From contig JAQJDB010000006.1 in the NCBI GenBank assembly GCA_032139905.1, positions 372,001 through 436,000 on the forward strand: a DNA stretch of 64,000 bases. The letters run 5' to 3'. The position numbers and the translations under genes were made by a program. Position 1 is the first letter of the stretch. Each line of letters opens with the position of its first letter. The DNA is from Nitrospira sp. MA-1 (GTDB lineage Bacteria; Nitrospirota; Nitrospiria; Nitrospirales; UBA8639). Shown here piece after piece: positions 25,999 through 35,484 of the stretch. Below the pieces are notes generated by a model. It was not told where the DNA came from. It searched no databases and saw nothing but the letters and a program-made list of their open reading frames with translations.

Positions 25999-26661
25999 AT
26001 GATTCAGTTTCAACATGTCTATAAGGAATACCCGCGCGGATCCACTCCGGTTGTGGCGTTGCGGGATGTCTGTGTGGACATTCAGCAAGGAGAATTTTGT
26101 GCGATCATGGGACCCAGCGGGAGCGGAAAAAGCACGCTATTGCATTTGGTGGCGGGGCTGGACTGGGTGACATCCGGCGACATCCTGCTTGACGGGCGAT
26201 CCTGCCTGGCGTTTGGTGATCAGGAATGGACCCGATGGCGTCGGGAACAGGTTGGGGTCGTGTTTCAGGCCTTTCATCTGATCCCGGGATTGACGATTGA
26301 AGAAAATGTAGCGCTTCCCTTGCGTTTACGAGGTGAGGTATCCGGGTCGGTGCGAACCCGGACAGCCGACATGTTGGAGAGGGTGGGGATGAGTCATCGG
26401 CTGGGTCACCGGTCGCATGAATTATCCGGAGGAGAGCAGCAGCGGGTGGCGCTTGCCCGTGCCTTTGTGCATCGCCCTCGACTGATCGTGGCCGATGAAC
26501 CCACCGGCAATTTAGATGGTGAAACCGGGGCGAGCATTGTGTCGTTGCTGCGTCAATGTGCGAAGGAATTCGGCCAGACGGTGCTCTTGGCCACCCATTC
26601 ATTACACGCCGCTCAGGCGGCGGATCGGATCGTCGCGATTCGAGACGGACAATTGGAGTAA
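25999..26661 (+). CDS. ABC transporter ATP-binding protein (LolD/MacB type)
   Basis: A 221-residue ATPase with Walker [11 protein letters not shown]-loop [11 protein letters not shown], signature LSGGEQQRV, Walker [13 protein letters not shown] and the H-loop in ATHS. The sequence is closest in type to the ATPases that power FtsX-like permeases (LolD, MacB, YbbA). Its natural partner is the 859-residue double-FtsX permease 1.4 kb downstream, although pyrD and a minus-strand regulator lie between. The ATG was preferred to a GTG two codons earlier. Confidence 0.92.
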   Translation: MIQFQHVYKEYPRGSTPVVALRDVCVDIQQGEFCAIMGPSGSGKSTLLHLVAGLDWVTSGDILLDGRSCLAFGDQEWTRWRREQVGVVFQAFHLIPGLTIEENVALPLRLRGEVSGSVRTRTADMLERVGMSHRLGHRSHELSGGEQQRVALARAFVHRPRLIVADEPTGNLDGETGASIVSLLRQCAKEFGQTVLLATHSLHAAQAADRIVAIRDGQLE

Positions 26662-26667
26662 TACGCA

Positions 26668-27597
26668 ATGGATCTTTCAACAGAAATTGCCGGTGTATCG
26701 TTTCCATGTGGAGTAATGAACGCGTCAGGGGCCTTGTGCGTGACGCCGGAAGAGCTGGAGGCACTTGGCAGGTCACATGCCGGCGCGATTGTGACCAAAT
26801 CCATGACACCTCATGCCCGTGAGGGCAATCCCCAACCGAGGTATGTGGCCTTTGACGGAGGCTCGATCAACTCGATGGGCCTTCCCAATTTAGGATTCCC
26901 CGTTTATGCGAAACTGATTCCAGAGTTGAAGCGGTTTGGGAAACCCGTCATCGCCAGCCTGGCCGGTCTTCATCCTGATGATTTTCTCGAAGGCGCGAAG
27001 GCCTTGGAGACCGCTCAACCGGATTTGGTGGAGGTGAATTTATCGTGTCCCAACATTCCCGGTAAGCCACAAATCGGGTATGACTTTGAGGAAACAGAAC
27101 GGTTATTGACTGAGATCCGTGCGCTGCTGACCGTGCCGTTCGGCGTGAAACTCCCGCCATACTTTGATCCGATCCATCATCAGAAAATTGCCGAGGTGCT
27201 TCAGCGAAGTGGCGTGGCCTTTGTGACGGTCATCAATTCAGTGGGGAATACCCTGGTCGTTGATCCGGAACGGGAAATGGTGGTGATTAAGCCCAAAGGG
27301 GGATTTGGCGGATTGGGTGGTAGGATGATTAAGCCCGTAGCCTTGGCCAATGTTCGCGCGTTTTGGAAGATCTGGGGTGATCGGATTCCTATTATTGGTA
27401 CAGGCGGGGTGGAGAATGGAGTGGATGTGTTCGAGCATGTGTTGTGTGGCGCCTCAGCAGTTCAGATAGGCACGGTGCTGGTTGAGGAAGGCTGCGAGGT
27501 GTTTGCAAGGCTCGAACGGGAAATTGCTGACTGCTTGCAACGGAAAGGCTATCCGTCGTTAATGGCATGTCGAGGGAAATTACGGGAGATGGATTGA
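26668..27597 (+). CDS. pyrD: Dihydroorotate dehydrogenase, class 1A-like
   Basis: A 309-residue FMN enzyme of pyrimidine biosynthesis, oxidising dihydroorotate to orotate. MNASGALC near the start, the substrate motif INSMGLPN, and NLSCPNIPGKPQIGYDFE, where Cys is the catalytic base of class 1 enzymes, are clear. The KPQ-type loop is that of fumarate-dependent class 1A. IGTGGVENG and GASAVQIGT form the FMN phosphate site. It begins six bases after the ABC ATPase gene with GGAG upstream, so the two are translated from one message, a functionally unexpected pairing. No pyrK (class 1B partner) is present, supporting 1A. Confidence 0.88.
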   Translation: MDLSTEIAGVSFPCGVMNASGALCVTPEELEALGRSHAGAIVTKSMTPHAREGNPQPRYVAFDGGSINSMGLPNLGFPVYAKLIPELKRFGKPVIASLAGLHPDDFLEGAKALETAQPDLVEVNLSCPNIPGKPQIGYDFEETERLLTEIRALLTVPFGVKLPPYFDPIHHQKIAEVLQRSGVAFVTVINSVGNTLVVDPEREMVVIKPKGGFGGLGGRMIKPVALANVRAFWKIWGDRIPIIGTGGVENGVDVFEHVLCGASAVQIGTVLVEEGCEVFARLEREIADCLQRKGYPSLMACRGKLREMD

Positions 27598-27699
27598 AAA
27601 AGTACGAATTTTGATCTGCCTGAATAGGTAAAGTCAAAATGAGCTACAGCTACTGCGCTCTTGACATTTTTATAACAGGATAGGCGAGAGATGCCTCAT

Positions 27700-27990
27700 C
27701 TAGGCCGTTGTGGTCGGGGTTGGTGGGCCTTTGGGAATGATTCGAAGCGCAATGGCTTGCCGGAGTAACTGAGCTACGTTTCTGACCCGTAGACGCCGCA
27801 TCAAGTTGAAGCGGTGGACTTCGACTGTTCGCACGCTAATGTCTAGCTGTTCGCCAATTTCACGATTAGTAAAGCCTTGAGCCACCAGGCTCAGGATTTC
27901 CTTTTGTCGGGCGGTGAGAGATTGGCCCTCGGAATTGGGTTCCAAGAGTTCTTCTGTTGATTCGGATTCAGTCACTTTCCCTTTTGGCAT
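27700..27990 (-). CDS. LuxR-type helix-turn-helix regulator (stand-alone HTH)
   Basis: A 96-residue protein consisting of an acidic leader and a GerE/LuxR DNA-binding domain (about 24-85): LTARQKEILSLVAQGFTNREI, then LDISVRTVEVHRFNLMRRLRV. There is no receiver or autoinducer domain, so activity must be set by expression or by a partner protein. It is divergent from the FtsX permease with only about 70 bases between the start codons, so it may control that gene (inference). Confidence 0.85.
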   Translation of the reverse strand: MPKGKVTESESTEELLEPNSEGQSLTARQKEILSLVAQGFTNREIGEQLDISVRTVEVHRFNLMRRLRVRNVAQLLRQAIALRIIPKGPPTPTTTA

Positions 27991-28062
27991 ATTGAGTCAC
28001 AACCCCACGCATATTTTTCTAGTAAATTTAACATACGTCCCTTACTTCCGACAACCGCTCTC

Positions 28063-30642
28063 ATGATACGAATCCTTCTCCTATTGGTCCTTGACCATGT
28101 TCGCCATCGGCCTTTTCGAGCCTTTCTCACGGTGGTCGGGGTAGCAATTGGAGTCTCGGCCTGGTTGGCCATTCGTCTGGCCAATGGGGAAGTCTATCAA
28201 TCCTTTGAACAGTCGGTAGACTCCGTCGTGGGAAAGGCGTCTATCACCCTGTCCCGAGGCACAGAAGGGATGGATGAAGCGATCATCGAGCTGATTCAAC
28301 GTCATCCTGGGGTCAAATCGGCTCATCCTATTCTTAAAATTGTTGTCACAATCCAACAAGAAGGCCTCTCCACGGGTCAGACGCTCGTGATTTGGGGGGT
28401 AGATCTTCTGAATTATGAGAAAGTCAGGCTATCAGAGGATTCGACCCCATCGATTCCGGACAATCGGTGGAAACAGCTGTTTTCTCCGCAGACGGTTTTT
28501 TTAGGGAAAGAATTTGCCAAAGAATTAGGGATGAGGGAAGGGCAGACGCTGACCGTGACGGGTCAGGGCGTCTCCCATGATCTGGTCGTGGGAGGCCTTT
28601 TGGGATCGTCTGATGCTCTTCTGCAAGGAACCGAACGACAGGCGATCATGGATATTGCTGCAGCCCAATGGTTGTTCAGTCGGTTGGGACGTCTGCATTC
28701 CATTGCCGTGGTTCCTGAGTTGGGTGTGGGGGGGGCCACGCTCATCCAAGCCTTGCAGGCCGTGGTGCCTCCGGATATTCGAATCAGTCAGTCCTCGCGA
28801 CGGACGGGGCAAGTGGAATCGATGTTGAAGGCCTTCCAGTTTAATCTCACCATGCTTAGTGGAATAGCGCTATTAGTGGGGGTGTTTTTGGTCTATAACA
28901 CGATGGCATTTTCGGTGGCACATCATCGTCGGGAGATTGGCATTCTTCGGGCACTCGGCATGGAACGGCGAGCCATCACGGGATTGTTTCTCTTGGAGGC
29001 GAGTCTGCTCGGCATTGTGGGGGGAGTCATGGGCTGTTGGTTCGGGGTCTTTCTGGCCAGCGGGTTGACGACGCTCATAGGGCAGAGTGTTGGGGAATTA
29101 TATGGCGTGACATCTTTGGCTGTCTCGCAGATTCATCCCTGGCTGTTAGCGGAGGCGATAACGATTGGGTCTGGGGTTTCCCTCCTCGGAGCGCTCCGTC
29201 CTTCCTGGGATGCCAGCACGATAGCCCCGGTTCAAGCCTTAACGGTAGGCCATTCAGAAGATGAAGAAACCGGTTCGTACAGGACGTCAGGGTGGATCGC
29301 GATATTCGCATTTGGTGCAAGTGTGGCCTTGGGTTCTATGGCCCCGTTGGATGGCATTCCGGCCGGAGGGTATGCTGCGGCATTTTGTTTACTGGTGGGC
29401 GGAACCGCTCTGGGACCTGTACTCTGCGGGTTAATTCATGAGGGGAGGGGCACATGGCAAAGCGGGCAATGGAGCCTCTTGCCGTCCCTTGCGGCAGAAC
29501 AGCTCAGCCGCAATCCCGGTCGGACCAGTGTGACTATGGCGGCGATTGTGGTCGGGTTGTCCATTATGGTTGGAGTGGGCATCATGATTCAAAGTTTCCG
29601 GCACACCGTAGAAATTTGGATTGAGCAAACGATGCTGGCGGATATCATCGTGGCTCCAGTGTCATGGTTGGGGGAACAAGAGGTCGAGAATAATACCACG
29701 GGTCTGCCGTTGACTCTGGTCAAAACGGTCATGTCGATACCAGGAGTTGAGGCGGTTGATCCCTACACGGAAACCGTGGGGGAGGTTTCAGGGCAGGCGG
29801 TGTCATTGGTCGCACGCGACATGGCCCTTCATGCCGAGCGCAGCCGATATCTGTTTGTGACAGGTGATTCCACTCCCATTTTACAAGAAACGATCGAAGA
29901 TGAAGGCGTGATCGTGTCTGAAGTGTTAGCCGGGCGGCTGGGGTTGGCGGTAGGAAGCCACTTAGACGTGAAGACGCCTTTAGGACAACAGGCCTTTCCC
30001 GTAAAGGGCATTTTTTATGATTATGCCACCGATGGGGGAAAAGTGGTCATGCACGACCAACTCTTTCGTCGGCATTGGGGGGAGACCGACGCGACCATCT
30101 TTGCGGTGTATCTCAAGGCCGGTCAGGCGCTCCCGATTGTGCGACGTGAAATCGAACAGGTGTTAAAAAATGCCATCCCCATCGTCACGATCAGTAACGG
30201 GGAACTGAAGACAGAGATTCTGGAAATTTTTGATCGGACGTTTCGAGTTACCTATGTGTTGGAGTTGATTGCCCTGAGCGTGGCCGTGCTGGGGATTATC
30301 AATACCCTCATGACCGCCATCGCGGAACGCCGGCGGGAACTGGCCACGCTACGAGCGTTGGGTGTGAGTCGCCCACAAATCCAAGGCCTGATTTTTTGGG
30401 AATCCTGCTATGTGGCTGGGTTGGGTGCCGGCTTAGGAATTCTGGTGGGATTGGCGCTGTCGGTGCTACTGATCAACGTAATCAATAAGCAATCATTTGG
30501 CTGGACCATTCAATTCACACTGCCATGGGAAACGTTGGGGATGGCTGTGCTCGTGGCGTTGTTGGCGGCGTTTCTAGGCGCGTGGGGGCCGGCCAGATGG
30601 GCCAGCCGTCAATCGATTGCTGAAGATTTAAGGTATGAATGA
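28063..30642 (+). CDS. Double-FtsX ABC transporter permease
   Basis: An 859-residue inner-membrane protein made of two MacB_PCD/FtsX units. The first has a membrane span at about 17-37 (FRAFLTVVGVAIGVSAWLAI), a long periplasmic loop and spans near 264-285, 305-330 and 360-385. The second starts at about 475 with LSRNPGRTSVTMAAIVVGLS, has a large periplasmic part, and ends with three spans after LRALGVSRPQIQGL. This ten-span, two-unit layout is typical of YbbP/LolE-like permeases that move lipids or lipoproteins or act on periplasmic enzymes. The missing ATPase is very likely the one upstream of pyrD. Substrate unknown. Confidence 0.9.
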   Translation: MIRILLLLVLDHVRHRPFRAFLTVVGVAIGVSAWLAIRLANGEVYQSFEQSVDSVVGKASITLSRGTEGMDEAIIELIQRHPGVKSAHPILKIVVTIQQEGLSTGQTLVIWGVDLLNYEKVRLSEDSTPSIPDNRWKQLFSPQTVFLGKEFAKELGMREGQTLTVTGQGVSHDLVVGGLLGSSDALLQGTERQAIMDIAAAQWLFSRLGRLHSIAVVPELGVGGATLIQALQAVVPPDIRISQSSRRTGQVESMLKAFQFNLTMLSGIALLVGVFLVYNTMAFSVAHHRREIGILRALGMERRAITGLFLLEASLLGIVGGVMGCWFGVFLASGLTTLIGQSVGELYGVTSLAVSQIHPWLLAEAITIGSGVSLLGALRPSWDASTIAPVQALTVGHSEDEETGSYRTSGWIAIFAFGASVALGSMAPLDGIPAGGYAAAFCLLVGGTALGPVLCGLIHEGRGTWQSGQWSLLPSLAAEQLSRNPGRTSVTMAAIVVGLSIMVGVGIMIQSFRHTVEIWIEQTMLADIIVAPVSWLGEQEVENNTTGLPLTLVKTVMSIPGVEAVDPYTETVGEVSGQAVSLVARDMALHAERSRYLFVTGDSTPILQETIEDEGVIVSEVLAGRLGLAVGSHLDVKTPLGQQAFPVKGIFYDYATDGGKVVMHDQLFRRHWGETDATIFAVYLKAGQALPIVRREIEQVLKNAIPIVTISNGELKTEILEIFDRTFRVTYVLELIALSVAVLGIINTLMTAIAERRRELATLRALGVSRPQIQGLIFWESCYVAGLGAGLGILVGLALSVLLINVINKQSFGWTIQFTLPWETLGMAVLVALLAAFLGAWGPARWASRQSIAEDLRYE

Positions 30643-30694
30643 AATGTGTGAATGGTCGTGCTGAAAAAAGTCTTAAGACAATGTGACAAGAGGT

Positions 30695-31711
30695 TCAGTG
30701 TGAGCAGATTTCGGCTTTTTCCGTTTCGGCTCCTTCGTATTTCACTTCCACCGTAAAGCCGAGGTCTTCGATCATCTTCCAGACTTCCTGGTGAGCAAGG
30801 CCAGGGGTCGTCAAATAGCCATCCACGAAGAGGGAGTCGGCGACATAAAGTGCCAAGGGTTGGAGCGAGCGGAGATTTTTTTCCCGTCCACCGGCCGCCC
30901 GGATTTCAGTTTTTGGGTGAAAAAACCGGAAGAGACAGAGAATTTTCAAGCAACGGATCGGTGTGAGGTTTTTCATTTCGTCAAAGGGCGTCCCTTCGAC
31001 CGGGTACAACATATTTAAGGGGATAGAATCAGGTTGGACGTCCTGTAACGCCAAAGCCAGATCTACCAGATCTTCATTCCCTTCCCCCATTCCGACAATC
31101 CCGCCGCTGCAGAGTTCTAATCCCGCCGCGCGGGCATGTTTTAATGTATCGATTCGATCTTGATAGGTGTGGGTGGTGCAAATAGAGGGGTGATAGGCTT
31201 CACTGGTATTGAGGTTATGGTTAATGCGATCAACCCCTGCTTCTTTTAGAAGGCTGGCTTGTTCGCTGTTTAATAAGCCGAGTGAACAACATATTTGAAT
31301 TGGCAGCTCTTCTTTAATCTGTTTGACGGCGCTGGTGATGTGTGTGAGTTCTGATTGTAATGGGGAGCGGCCGCTGATCACGATGCAATACCGCTGCGCT
31401 TTGGCTTGTGCGGCGCGTCTGGCACCTTCCAGCATTTTTTCAGGAGAGAGGAGAGAGTACCGCTCAATGGGGGCGGTGGAAATGGTTGATTGGGAGCAAT
31501 AGTGACAATCCTCCTGGCAGGCCCCACTTTTGGCATTGAGCAACATTTGTAGGCGGACGGTGTTGCCAAAATATCGTGACCGAATCCGATAGGCCGCATT
31601 CACCAGGTCGAGAAGCTCGTCCTGCGGGGTGTCCAGAATGGCCAAGCCTTCCTGTCGACTTGGGATGGCTCCCTCCAGCACTCGGTCTGCCAATTCATAA
31701 TATGGGGTCAT
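30695..31711 (-). CDS. bioB: Biotin synthase
   Basis: A 338-residue radical-SAM enzyme inserting sulfur into dethiobiotin. The SAM-cluster motif CQEDCHYC is at residues 65-72. The ligands of the auxiliary [2Fe-2S] cluster are recognisable as YCIV (near 108), ICCSLG (near 139) and ELCSGGIVGMGE (near 198), with the arginine in IRAAGGRE. AAGGGAG precedes the ATG. No bioA, D or F genes are adjacent. It lies 74 bases downstream of rsfS and may be the last gene of that operon. Confidence 0.95.
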   Translation of the reverse strand: MTPYYELADRVLEGAIPSRQEGLAILDTPQDELLDLVNAAYRIRSRYFGNTVRLQMLLNAKSGACQEDCHYCSQSTISTAPIERYSLLSPEKMLEGARRAAQAKAQRYCIVISGRSPLQSELTHITSAVKQIKEELPIQICCSLGLLNSEQASLLKEAGVDRINHNLNTSEAYHPSICTTHTYQDRIDTLKHARAAGLELCSGGIVGMGEGNEDLVDLALALQDVQPDSIPLNMLYPVEGTPFDEMKNLTPIRCLKILCLFRFFHPKTEIRAAGGREKNLRSLQPLALYVADSLFVDGYLTTPGLAHQEVWKMIEDLGFTVEVKYEGAETEKAEICSH

Positions 31712-31785
31712 GGGTTGTTCTCCCTTACTTTTTCTTAATATTTTCGATTACGAACCTGGGGTCCAAGGGTGAAATTCTATATAAC

Positions 31786-32223
31786 TTAGGAAAGCCTGGC
31801 GACTTTGGCGGGTGCTTTTGGCGCTCGTGCTACCTGCGGAAAGGGTGTGCGGCTTTCAGGAATAGAAATTTGTGGAGCGTCCGACCACATGCTTTCCAAG
31901 GCATAATACTTCCGGATATCTGACTTAAATATATGGACGATGATGTCTCCATAGTCGAGTAATATCCAATTGGCCGTTTCTTTTCCCTCGATCTCGGGGC
32001 TTATTTCATAGCGTGTGGACATGACCTTTTCAATAAACGAGGTAATCCCACGTACTTGAGGTACTGAATCGCCAGATGCAAAGACGAAATAGTCTGCTAT
32101 TGACGTCATCGATCCCACGTCAAGCACCAACACCTCTCCTGCTTGCTTTTCTTGAGCCGCTTGAGCGATGAAGACCGCTTGTTCGAGGGTAGGAGATGAT
32201 TTCGGTGGTGTTAGACGGGCCAT
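31786..32223 (-). CDS. rsfS: Ribosomal silencing factor RsfS (Iojap family)
   Basis: A 145-residue protein with the Iojap core (VLVLDVGSMTSIADYFVFASG, then EIEGKETANWILLDYGDIIVHIF, then RKYYALESMWSDAP). It binds ribosomal protein L14 on the 50S subunit and blocks subunit joining under nutrient limitation. The C-terminal 30 residues are an Ala/Pro-rich extension. ATG 32223 overlaps the end of nadD by 13 bases, indicating translational coupling, the standard nadD-rsfS arrangement. Confidence 0.93.
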   Translation of the reverse strand: MARLTPPKSSPTLEQAVFIAQAAQEKQAGEVLVLDVGSMTSIADYFVFASGDSVPQVRGITSFIEKVMSTRYEISPEIEGKETANWILLDYGDIIVHIFKSDIRKYYALESMWSDAPQISIPESRTPFPQVARAPKAPAKVARLS

Positions 32224-32882
32224 TGGTACAATCGTTGCTGAATTATATAGGACTCCACGGTGGGCGGCAACCAATGGCTTACGGAAGAGCCAAGGGCCAG
32301 GTGCTCCCTAATCGTCGAGGCCGATATCTCACATGGCGGGATGGATAGGAGATAAATGGTCTTGCCGGAAGGAAGAATGATGTCCAGACGCGTTGTGTCC
32401 TGTTCATCAAGGTTTTGAAATGCTTGAGGCTTTGTCGCAGGAATGAACGGCAGGGATTGAAGTTGTGTGAAGGAAACCCCTGGTCTTGAGCAGACGATAA
32501 AATGACAGAGGGTGAGCAAATGGTCCACGTTCCTCCAACTGCAGAAATCGAGAAAAGCATCCAGCCCCAGAATAAACCCCAATTCCGTTCCTTCCGGGAA
32601 TTCTTTTTTGAAATGTGTGACGGTGTCGACACTGTAGGACACTGCCGTTGATTGGATTTCGTGATCGGATACCGTGCAGTAGGGAAACGGGGCAATCGCC
32701 TGCTTCACCATTTCTAATCGATGTTGGGCTGGCGCAAGTGAGTCTGATGGTTTGTGTGGAGGATCCCCTGTCGGGACGAAAATGATCCGATCAAGGTGGA
32801 TCTTGTTGTGGACATATTGGGCAATATGCAAATGCCCATTATGGATGGGATTGAATGAGCCGCCTAAGAGGCCGATAAACAT
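32211..32882 (-). CDS. nadD: Nicotinate-nucleotide adenylyltransferase
   Basis: A 223-residue nucleotidyltransferase making deamido-NAD from nicotinate mononucleotide and ATP. The HxGH-containing GGSFNPIHNGHL is at residues 8-19, VPTGDPPHK follows, and the C-terminal SxxxxR-type motif is ISASTIREHL. Its end overlaps rsfS. The ribosome-binding site is weak, and about 95 bases separate it from proB, so it could have its own promoter. Confidence 0.94.
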   Translation of the reverse strand: MFIGLLGGSFNPIHNGHLHIAQYVHNKIHLDRIIFVPTGDPPHKPSDSLAPAQHRLEMVKQAIAPFPYCTVSDHEIQSTAVSYSVDTVTHFKKEFPEGTELGFILGLDAFLDFCSWRNVDHLLTLCHFIVCSRPGVSFTQLQSLPFIPATKPQAFQNLDEQDTTRLDIILPSGKTIYLLSIPPCEISASTIREHLALGSSVSHWLPPTVESYIIQQRLYQWPV

Positions 32883-32977
32883 CAGTCTAGAATGTTCTCA
32901 TGTGTCATTTTAGAAAGAAAAACTGCGATCTATCCCTATACCAGGGAAGATTTTTGTATAGCTGAGAGTCATGTCGC

Positions 32978-34114
32978 TTATGAAGCCTGCGGCTCAGTCA
33001 GGACCAGATTGTCCCGGTGAATGACTTCCTCATACTCCAATGTGCCCAGGAGTTGCCTGATGTCTGATGTTTTTTTCCCCTTGATGCGGTGGAGGGTTTC
33101 GGCAGAATAATTTGTGAGTCCCTGCGCGAAGGTCATTCCCTCCCGGGTAGCGCATGTGATGGGGTCTCCTGTCAGAAAGATGCCTGTGATGTCCAGAATG
33201 CCTGAGGGTAATAAACTTTTTCCTCGAAGGGTGAGTGCGGCCACGGCCCCTTCGTCCAAACGGAGTTCCCCTTTTGGTCGAAGCGTATAGGCAATCCACT
33301 GCTTTCGACTGGTCAGGGGTGATTGGTCTGACGCAAAAAACGTTCCTCCGGGCTTTCCGTTAAGGGCCTCTACTAGGGCATTGGGAGTTTCTCCATTTAA
33401 TAAGAGGGTAGGGACCCCAAAGCGTCCTGCCTGCTTGGCGGCTTTAATCTTGGTGACCATGCCTCCACGGCTGGCTTGTGTTCGAGAAGATCCCGCAAGG
33501 TCTTCAATGTCCTTGGTGACGTTGGCAACCAGAGGGATTAATTCCGCCGAAGGATTGAGGTGAGGATCCTGGCTATAGAGCCCATCGACATCGGATAGAA
33601 TCACCAGGAGATCTGCGTCGACTAGGTGGGCCACTTCTCCAGCGAGGGTATCGTTGTCCCCAAATCTGATTTCGTCGATCGCCACAGTGTCATTTTCATT
33701 GATAATCGGAATGACTCCTAGCTGAATAAGGGTATTCAAGGTATGACGCGCATTCAAAAATCGTCGACGGTTGGATAAATCCTGGTGAGTTAAGAGAACC
33801 TGGGCAATCTTGTTTTTCGTGTCTTCAAACGCCATCTCATAGGCTTGCATGAGGCGGCTTTGTCCGACGGCAGCGGCGGCCTGCTGAAGGGGTAATTCAG
33901 TGGGATAAGAAGAAATGCCGAGGTGTGCGATGCCGGCAACGATGGCCCCGGAGGAAACCACGACAATCTGTCGATTCTGAGTCTGCAGGGTGCCCAATTC
34001 CTGGGTTAAACGGTTAATACGGTCGAGACGTAAACCGCCCTGCGAAGAAGCCACCAGGCTGCTTCCAACTTTGACGACGATCTTCTTACACGCCGCTAGC
34101 ACTTGCTCGTGCAT
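32978..34114 (-). CDS. proB: Glutamate 5-kinase with PUA domain
   Basis: A 378-residue enzyme, first step of proline biosynthesis. The amino-acid kinase domain has IVVKVGSSLV, VVSSGAIVAG, NENDTVAIDEIRFGDNDTLAGEVA and LSDVDGLY. A PUA domain follows from about residue 280. ATG 34114 lies inside the last codons of obgE (19-base overlap). The open frame upstream overlaps obgE further and was rejected. proA is not present in the window. Confidence 0.94.
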   Translation of the reverse strand: MHEQVLAACKKIVVKVGSSLVASSQGGLRLDRINRLTQELGTLQTQNRQIVVVSSGAIVAGIAHLGISSYPTELPLQQAAAAVGQSRLMQAYEMAFEDTKNKIAQVLLTHQDLSNRRRFLNARHTLNTLIQLGVIPIINENDTVAIDEIRFGDNDTLAGEVAHLVDADLLVILSDVDGLYSQDPHLNPSAELIPLVANVTKDIEDLAGSSRTQASRGGMVTKIKAAKQAGRFGVPTLLLNGETPNALVEALNGKPGGTFFASDQSPLTSRKQWIAYTLRPKGELRLDEGAVAALTLRGKSLLPSGILDITGIFLTGDPITCATREGMTFAQGLTNYSAETLHRIKGKKTSDIRQLLGTLEYEEVIHRDNLVLTEPQAS

Positions 34115-35115
34115 GAAGTCTTTGCTTCCAGAACGGCGTTCCCTAAATAGGTCACAAGTGATGGGAGGCCTTCCCTGGTCACGGCCGAAATGGGAAAGAA
34201 TGGATAGTGGTGTGTGGAACAATACTCCCGTAGAGCTTCCAAGTGCTGCCCGTTTCCCTGTGAATCAATTTTTGTGGCCACGATGGCAAACGGTCGTTCA
34301 AGGAGTTCGGGGTCAAAGGCCTGGAGTTCTCTTTGTAGCGTTTCCACGATCACAATGGGATCTTCTGAAATCCATTCGGTGATATCGACCAGATATAACA
34401 AAAAGGCGGTTCGCTGGATATGTCGCAGGAATTTAATTCCTAACCCTTTCCCCTCATGAGCGCCTTCAATCAATCCTGGAATGTCGGCGACGACAAATGA
34501 CGAATGCTCCATCCATTCCACCACTCCCAAATGAGGTCGAAGAGTCGTGAACGGGTAACTGGCAATTTCTGGATGGGCAGAAGAGATCGCTGAAATCAAA
34601 GTGGATTTGCCGGCGTTTGGAAAGCCCACCAAACCGACATCGGCTAACAGTTTTAACTCCAGATTCACCCATCGCTCTTCGCCAGGGGTCCCTGGTTCGA
34701 ATTGACGTGGCGCTCGATTTGTTGACGTGGCAAAACGTGCATTGCCCTTTCCGCCTTTGCCTCCTTTGGCCACAATGGCGGTTTGTCCTTCTGCAATAAG
34801 ATCGGCAATGATGTCGCCGTCCTCGGTTTTCACGAGAGTTCCGACAGGAAGGGCAATCAGGATATCTGAGCCATTGGCTCCGTGGCAGTTCGTCTTGAGG
34901 CCTCTGACGCCGGACGTGGCCTCGTAGTGTTTTTGATATCGCAAGTCGAGCAAGGTTGAGACTCTATTGGAGGCCACAAACACCACGTCTCCTCCATCAC
35001 CACCGTCGCCACCATTGGGACCACCAAATTCAGCAAATTTTTCTCGTCGAAAGCTGCAGTGTCCGGTGCCACCGTCACCCGCTTTGATGAATATCCGTGC
35101 TTGATCAATAAACAT
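34096..35115 (-). CDS. obgE: GTPase Obg (ribosome assembly and stress GTPase)
   Basis: A 339-residue protein. The glycine-rich Obg domain (GGDGGDGGDVVF, then AKGGKGGKGNARF) covers about residues 1-158. The GTPase domain follows, with G1 GFPNAGKST, G3 DIPGLIEGA and G4 TKID. It binds the 50S subunit and links assembly to ppGpp and growth. The C-terminal OCT domain found in Bacillus is absent, as in many Gram-negatives. It forms the common rplU-rpmA-obgE cluster. Confidence 0.96.
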   Translation of the reverse strand: MFIDQARIFIKAGDGGTGHCSFRREKFAEFGGPNGGDGGDGGDVVFVASNRVSTLLDLRYQKHYEATSGVRGLKTNCHGANGSDILIALPVGTLVKTEDGDIIADLIAEGQTAIVAKGGKGGKGNARFATSTNRAPRQFEPGTPGEERWVNLELKLLADVGLVGFPNAGKSTLISAISSAHPEIASYPFTTLRPHLGVVEWMEHSSFVVADIPGLIEGAHEGKGLGIKFLRHIQRTAFLLYLVDITEWISEDPIVIVETLQRELQAFDPELLERPFAIVATKIDSQGNGQHLEALREYCSTHHYPFFPISAVTREGLPSLVTYLGNAVLEAKTSCTSKC

Positions 35116-35195
35116 ACTGATCCTTAAATCCTAGCGGACTTACAAGAGACAAATGAAGAAGATGAATTGAAAAAAGCAGGAAACGGGAAGGGAAG

Positions 35196-35450
35196 CTAGA
35201 CGGGAGGATACACGCTCACCTTGCGGCGGGCGATTCCTCCTTCAAACTTAACGATCCCGTCTACTTTGGCAAAGAGTGTGTAGTCGCTTCCAAGTCCGAC
35301 ATTTGTCCCAGGAAAGAATTTCGTTCCGCGTTGACGAACGATAATACTTCCGCCAGTCACCTTTTCACCGGCATAGGCTTTGACGCCTAAATATTGTGGA
35401 TTGCTATCGCGACCGTTGCGGGATGATCCGCCGCCTTTTTTATGTGCCAT
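35196..35450 (-). CDS. rpmA: 50S ribosomal protein L27
   Basis: An 84-residue protein starting [20 protein letters not shown], which reaches the peptidyl-transferase centre, followed by [20 protein letters not shown]. There is no cleavable N-terminal extension of the Firmicutes kind. It is co-transcribed with rplU, 34 bases downstream. Confidence 0.97.
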   Translation of the reverse strand: MAHKKGGGSSRNGRDSNPQYLGVKAYAGEKVTGGSIIVRQRGTKFFPGTNVGLGSDYTLFAKVDGIVKFEGGIARRKVSVYPPV

Positions 35451-35484
35451 GAGTCAAACCTCCAAAGAATTTCAAAGACCAATG

